Shown in pieces: positions 6,518 to 8,118 of a DNA stretch of 8,118 nt. Both the position numbers and the translations under genes were made by a program. The stretch spans positions 1 through 8,118 of the forward strand of contig DMRT01000003.1 of the NCBI GenBank assembly GCA_003455235.1, read 5' to 3'. Source of the DNA: Chitinophagaceae bacterium (GTDB lineage: Bacteria > Bacteroidota > Bacteroidia > Chitinophagales > Chitinophagaceae). The notes beneath the pieces are model-generated. The model was not told where the DNA came from and did not search any database. It worked only from the letters and a program-made list of their open reading frames with translations. How positions within the stretch are numbered: the stretch's first letter is position 1; each line of letters begins with the position of its first letter.

Positions 6518-7444
6518 ATGATTGCAACCGTTTATAAAAGCACCGGCAGCTGGTACCAGGTAAAGGATGAACAGGGCCGGACATACAATGCCCGTATACC
6601 AGGCAAGTTTAAGATAGACGGACTTACCAGTACCAACCCCGTTGCTGTCGGCGACAAAGTCGTTATTGAAACAGAAAACGCTGCCGAGGACTCTGTCCTC
6701 ATCACCCGTATTGATGACAGGCATAATTACATCAACCGTACTTCTCCGGCTAACAAATACCAGCACCACATCATTGCTTCCAACCTCGATCAATCCCTGT
6801 TGTTTGCCACACTGAAAGATCCAAAAACATCCCAGGGATTCATCGACCGTTTCCTGGTGGCGTCTGAAGCGTATCATATTCCCGCCATCATTGTATTTAA
6901 TAAATCCGATCTGTATAAGAAAAAAGAACAGGACAAATTTGCTGAACTGAAAAACATGTATGAAGCAACCGGTTACCGGGTGCTGCTTACGAGCGTTGAA
7001 ACGGGACAAGGAGTGGAGCAGATGAAGGCCTTACTGAAGGATAAGGTTACGTTGCTGAGCGGGCATTCGGGTGTGGGTAAATCGTCGTTCATCAATAAAA
7101 TGTTCCCGGAGCTGAATTTAAAAACACAGGATGTGAGTGGCTGGAGCGGAAAGGGATTACACACCACCACATTTGCTGAAATGTTCGATCTGCCGGGCGG
7201 GGGAAAGATTATTGATACACCGGGTATACGTGAACTGGGACTGGTGGATATTCCACGGCAGGAACTCTCTCATTATTTTCCGGAAATGCGTGCCCTGCTC
7301 AATCATTGCCAGTTCAACAACTGCCTCCACGTGAATGAACCCGGCTGTGCGGTGAAAGCAGCAGTGGAAGAAGGCGCCGTTCACCTGGAACGGTACATCA
7401 GTTACTGCAATATCCTGGATTCGATCGAAGAAAAGAATTACTGA
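6518..7444 (+). CDS. rsgA: Ribosome small-subunit-dependent GTPase RsgA
   Basis: A 308-residue circularly permuted GTPase that helps late maturation of the 30S ribosomal subunit in the cytoplasm. The N-terminal OB-fold (about 1-65) begins IATVYKSTGSWYQV. The GTPase motifs come in the permuted order: G4 NKSD (128-131), then G1 GHSGVGKSS (182-190), then G2 around HTTTF, then G3 DTPG (233-236). The C-terminal zinc site is complete: Cys264, Cys269, His271 and Cys277 in the C-x4-C-x-H-x5-C pattern. The ATG at 6518 is preferred because family members start just before the OB-fold strand; an in-frame TTG at 6512 would add only two residues. It lies 95 bp past batA beyond a likely terminator, so it probably has its own promoter, though I see no convincing one. 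Its stop codon touches the stop of the opposing gene with no gap. Confidence 0.97.
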   Translation: MIATVYKSTGSWYQVKDEQGRTYNARIPGKFKIDGLTSTNPVAVGDKVVIETENAAEDSVLITRIDDRHNYINRTSPANKYQHHIIASNLDQSLLFATLKDPKTSQGFIDRFLVASEAYHIPAIIVFNKSDLYKKKEQDKFAELKNMYEATGYRVLLTSVETGQGVEQMKALLKDKVTLLSGHSGVGKSSFINKMFPELNLKTQDVSGWSGKGLHTTTFAEMFDLPGGGKIIDTPGIRELGLVDIPRQELSHYFPEMRALLNHCQFNNCLHVNEPGCAVKAAVEEGAVHLERYISYCNILDSIEEKNY

Positions 7445-7747
7445 TCAGAATACCCGGTGCTCCAGGAAGTGAGCCACTTCCATCACCACGTTGTTGTTTT
7501 TTGAATGATTCTTTTTCTGCTGCGGGTAAATACTCACGCCGTTGAAGATGTTGTAATGAAGTGTCAGGAACTGGCCACGATATTGAAAATCCCAGTCAAG
7601 GGTTTCCGCATCATCAACCTGGTTCAGGAATTTTACTTTGAGGTCTTTTGCCAGCGTATTGGCAATGGCATAAAATTTAGAAATACCGCAGTTATCATCG
7701 ATAACGGCTTCGGTACAGCCATTGGTGGTTTTCAGTTCGTAGCACAT
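7445..7747 (-). CDS. Uncharacterised 100-residue protein
   Basis: I do not recognise this gene with confidence. It encodes a 100-residue soluble protein without signal peptide or membrane segment. The N-terminal part is mixed (CYELKTTNG, two Cys at 2 and 11, a third at 20), then a helix (KFYAIANTLAKDLKVKFLNQ), an acidic DDAETLDWDF stretch, and two predicted beta strands (GQFLTLHYNIF and GVSIYP) before a Lys/Asn-rich linker and a short C-terminal helix. This alpha-then-strands plan with a conserved-looking W-D-F and LTLHYN is faintly like DUF3630, but that is a guess. Coding is supported by the plausible composition and by tight packing: its stop abuts the rsgA stop, forming TGATCA. The lipoprotein gene lies 67 bp upstream on the same strand, so co-transcription is possible. 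Confidence 0.7.
   Translation of the reverse strand: MCYELKTTNGCTEAVIDDNCGISKFYAIANTLAKDLKVKFLNQVDDAETLDWDFQYRGQFLTLHYNIFNGVSIYPQQKKNHSKNNNVVMEVAHFLEHRVF
7465..7502 (+). terminator. Possible rsgA transcription-end hairpin inside the opposing gene
   Basis: GGAAGTG (7465-7471) and CACTTCC (7475-7481) are a perfect 7-bp inverted repeat with a 3-nt loop, 20 bp past the rsgA stop. A T-rich stretch with six consecutive T (7497-7502) follows, but about 15 nt beyond the stem, which is too far for a textbook intrinsic terminator. The hairpin is also inside the coding sequence of the opposing 100-residue gene, so it may be a coding coincidence or a barrier to convergent transcription. Confidence 0.3.
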
Positions 7748-7814
7748 AGAGGTATAGGTTTTTTAAGATAAAATACTGGATTGCCGGATTACTACAGGTA
7801 CGGATTGTATACCC

Positions 7815-8024
7815 CTAGTTCGGTTGTAAACTCTTTCTTCCCTTGTACTTTGCTTTCTTCTCTGCCTTGATGGCTTTTTCATCACCCGCCAGGATCTTTT
7901 CGGCACCCACATTTCTTCCGTTGGTCGGGCATCCAACTTTTTCTTTTTTGGTGAATATGCGGCTGATGAAGCAGCCATTCAGCATAAAAGAAGCGCAGAT
8001 AAAAAGCAACAGTATCTTTTTCAT
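7815..8024 (-). CDS. Small basic lipoprotein, uncharacterised
   Basis: A 69-residue protein with a clear lipoprotein signal: MKK, hydrophobic core ILLLFICASFM, lipobox LNGC with Cys18 as the expected lipidated residue. Phe at the +2 position gives no inner-membrane retention signal, at least by the E. coli rule. The mature part is only about 52 residues and strongly basic: I count 14 Lys/Arg against 5 Asp/Glu. It contains a distinctive core KVGCPTNGRNVGAEKIL with a second Cys (32), then a Lys/Ala-rich helix-forming tail AIKAEKKAKYKGRK. No enzyme motif is seen; it could be a small envelope protein binding an acidic polymer, but that is speculation. It sits upstream of the 100-residue gene on the same strand and 30 bp after a probable upstream gene. 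The ATG at 8024 is fixed by the signal peptide. Confidence 0.75.
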   Translation of the reverse strand: MKKILLLFICASFMLNGCFISRIFTKKEKVGCPTNGRNVGAEKILAGDEKAIKAEKKAKYKGRKSLQPN

Positions 8025-8028
8025 GTTT

Positions 8029-8058
8029 TAAAGATAACTTTTTTGTACGGTGATTCAA
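8029..8058 (-). promoter_or_regulatory. Candidate -33/-7 promoter of the small lipoprotein gene
   Basis: On the minus strand TTG (8056-8058) is followed after 19 bp by TATCTTTA (8029-8036), a 7-of-8 match to the Bacteroidetes -7 element TAnnTTTG with the right spacing. It ends only 4 bp before the ATG. If used, transcription would begin at or near the start codon and give a leaderless or almost leaderless mRNA. It overlaps the stop codon of the probable upstream gene. AT-rich DNA gives such matches by chance fairly often. Confidence 0.35.
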
Positions 8059-8117
8059 CTATCCTGTTTTCCACCTTCTCCTTCCTTAAACCATCCGCTG
8101 TATGTCACGTAGTTATT
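8055..8117 (-). CDS. Probable C-terminal end of an unidentified gene (cut by window edge)
   Basis: On the minus strand one frame is open from the window edge for 20 codons and ends in TGA (8055-8057); the other two frames close within the first 12 bases. The peptide, beginning NNYVTYSGWFKEGEG and ending KQDS, has a composition like a natural hydrophilic C-terminus, but 20 open codons is not strong evidence alone. If real, its stop lies 30 bp before the lipoprotein ATG, suggesting an operon. The product cannot be named. Confidence 0.4.
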   Translation of the reverse strand, partial: NNYVTYSGWFKEGEGGKQDS

Positions 8118-8118
8118 C

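Noticed and set aside
7505..7771. Plus-strand 88-codon open frame opposite the 100-residue gene
   Set aside because: Considered as the real gene because the opposing one is unnamed. The minus-strand frame packs exactly to the rsgA stop and has a better soluble-domain composition, so the plus-strand frame is taken as its shadow, with some remaining doubt.
1..8118. Mobile elements, CRISPR arrays, tRNA/rRNA genes, defence or biosynthetic clusters
   Set aside because: No transposase or integrase, terminal repeats, regularly spaced repeats or RNA-gene sequence was seen. The genes are housekeeping or widely shared, so I do not claim a new system here.

Overview
The window is about 8.1 kb of chromosomal-looking DNA with moderate GC. 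It most resembles a member of the Bacteroidetes, plausibly Chitinophagaceae. The reasons are the gene set (a MoxR/DUF58/DUF4381-like/BatA row), starts without clear Shine-Dalgarno sites, and TTTG-type -33/-7 promoter-like elements. The lineage is an inference from protein style and layout, not from a marker gene.

Layout. Bases 2-1249 (+) hold the 3' three quarters of nadE, glutamine-dependent NAD+ synthetase, whose 5' end lies outside the window. It converges, with a 7-bp gap, on a two-gene minus-strand unit: a PIG-L/LmbE-type deacetylase with a lipoprotein-like signal (1257-2027) and, upstream of it, a UPF0145/YbjQ-family protein (2058-2390). A 133-bp divergent spacer separates these from a plus-strand operon: MoxR AAA+ ATPase (2524-3525), DUF58 protein (3610-4479), a membrane-anchored DUF4381-like protein with an extra extracytoplasmic domain (4491-5414) and the BatA-type von Willebrand A membrane protein (5421-6422). 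A hairpin plus T-run follows. Then come rsgA (6518-7444, +), a 100-residue uncharacterised gene abutting it tail to tail (7445-7747, -), a very small basic lipoprotein (7815-8024, -) and probably the last 20 codons of another minus-strand gene at the right edge.

How the genes relate. The four-gene row is the known MoxR-vWA (Bat-like) arrangement. The AAA+ ATPase is thought to act as a chaperone that remodels or activates vWA proteins at the membrane. The DUF58 and BatA proteins both carry intact metal-ion-dependent adhesion-site residues, and the DUF4381-like protein links the periplasm to the cytoplasm. The row stops after batA; no batB, batC, batD or batE follows. NadE, RsgA, PIG-L and YbjQ are ordinary unlinked functions.

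I see no mobile element, CRISPR array, tRNA or rRNA, and no clear sign of a new defence or biosynthetic system. The points most worth a second look are the shortened bat row, the forced TTG start of batA, the hairpins around 6405-6459 and 7465-7481, and the small lipoprotein with a possibly leaderless promoter.
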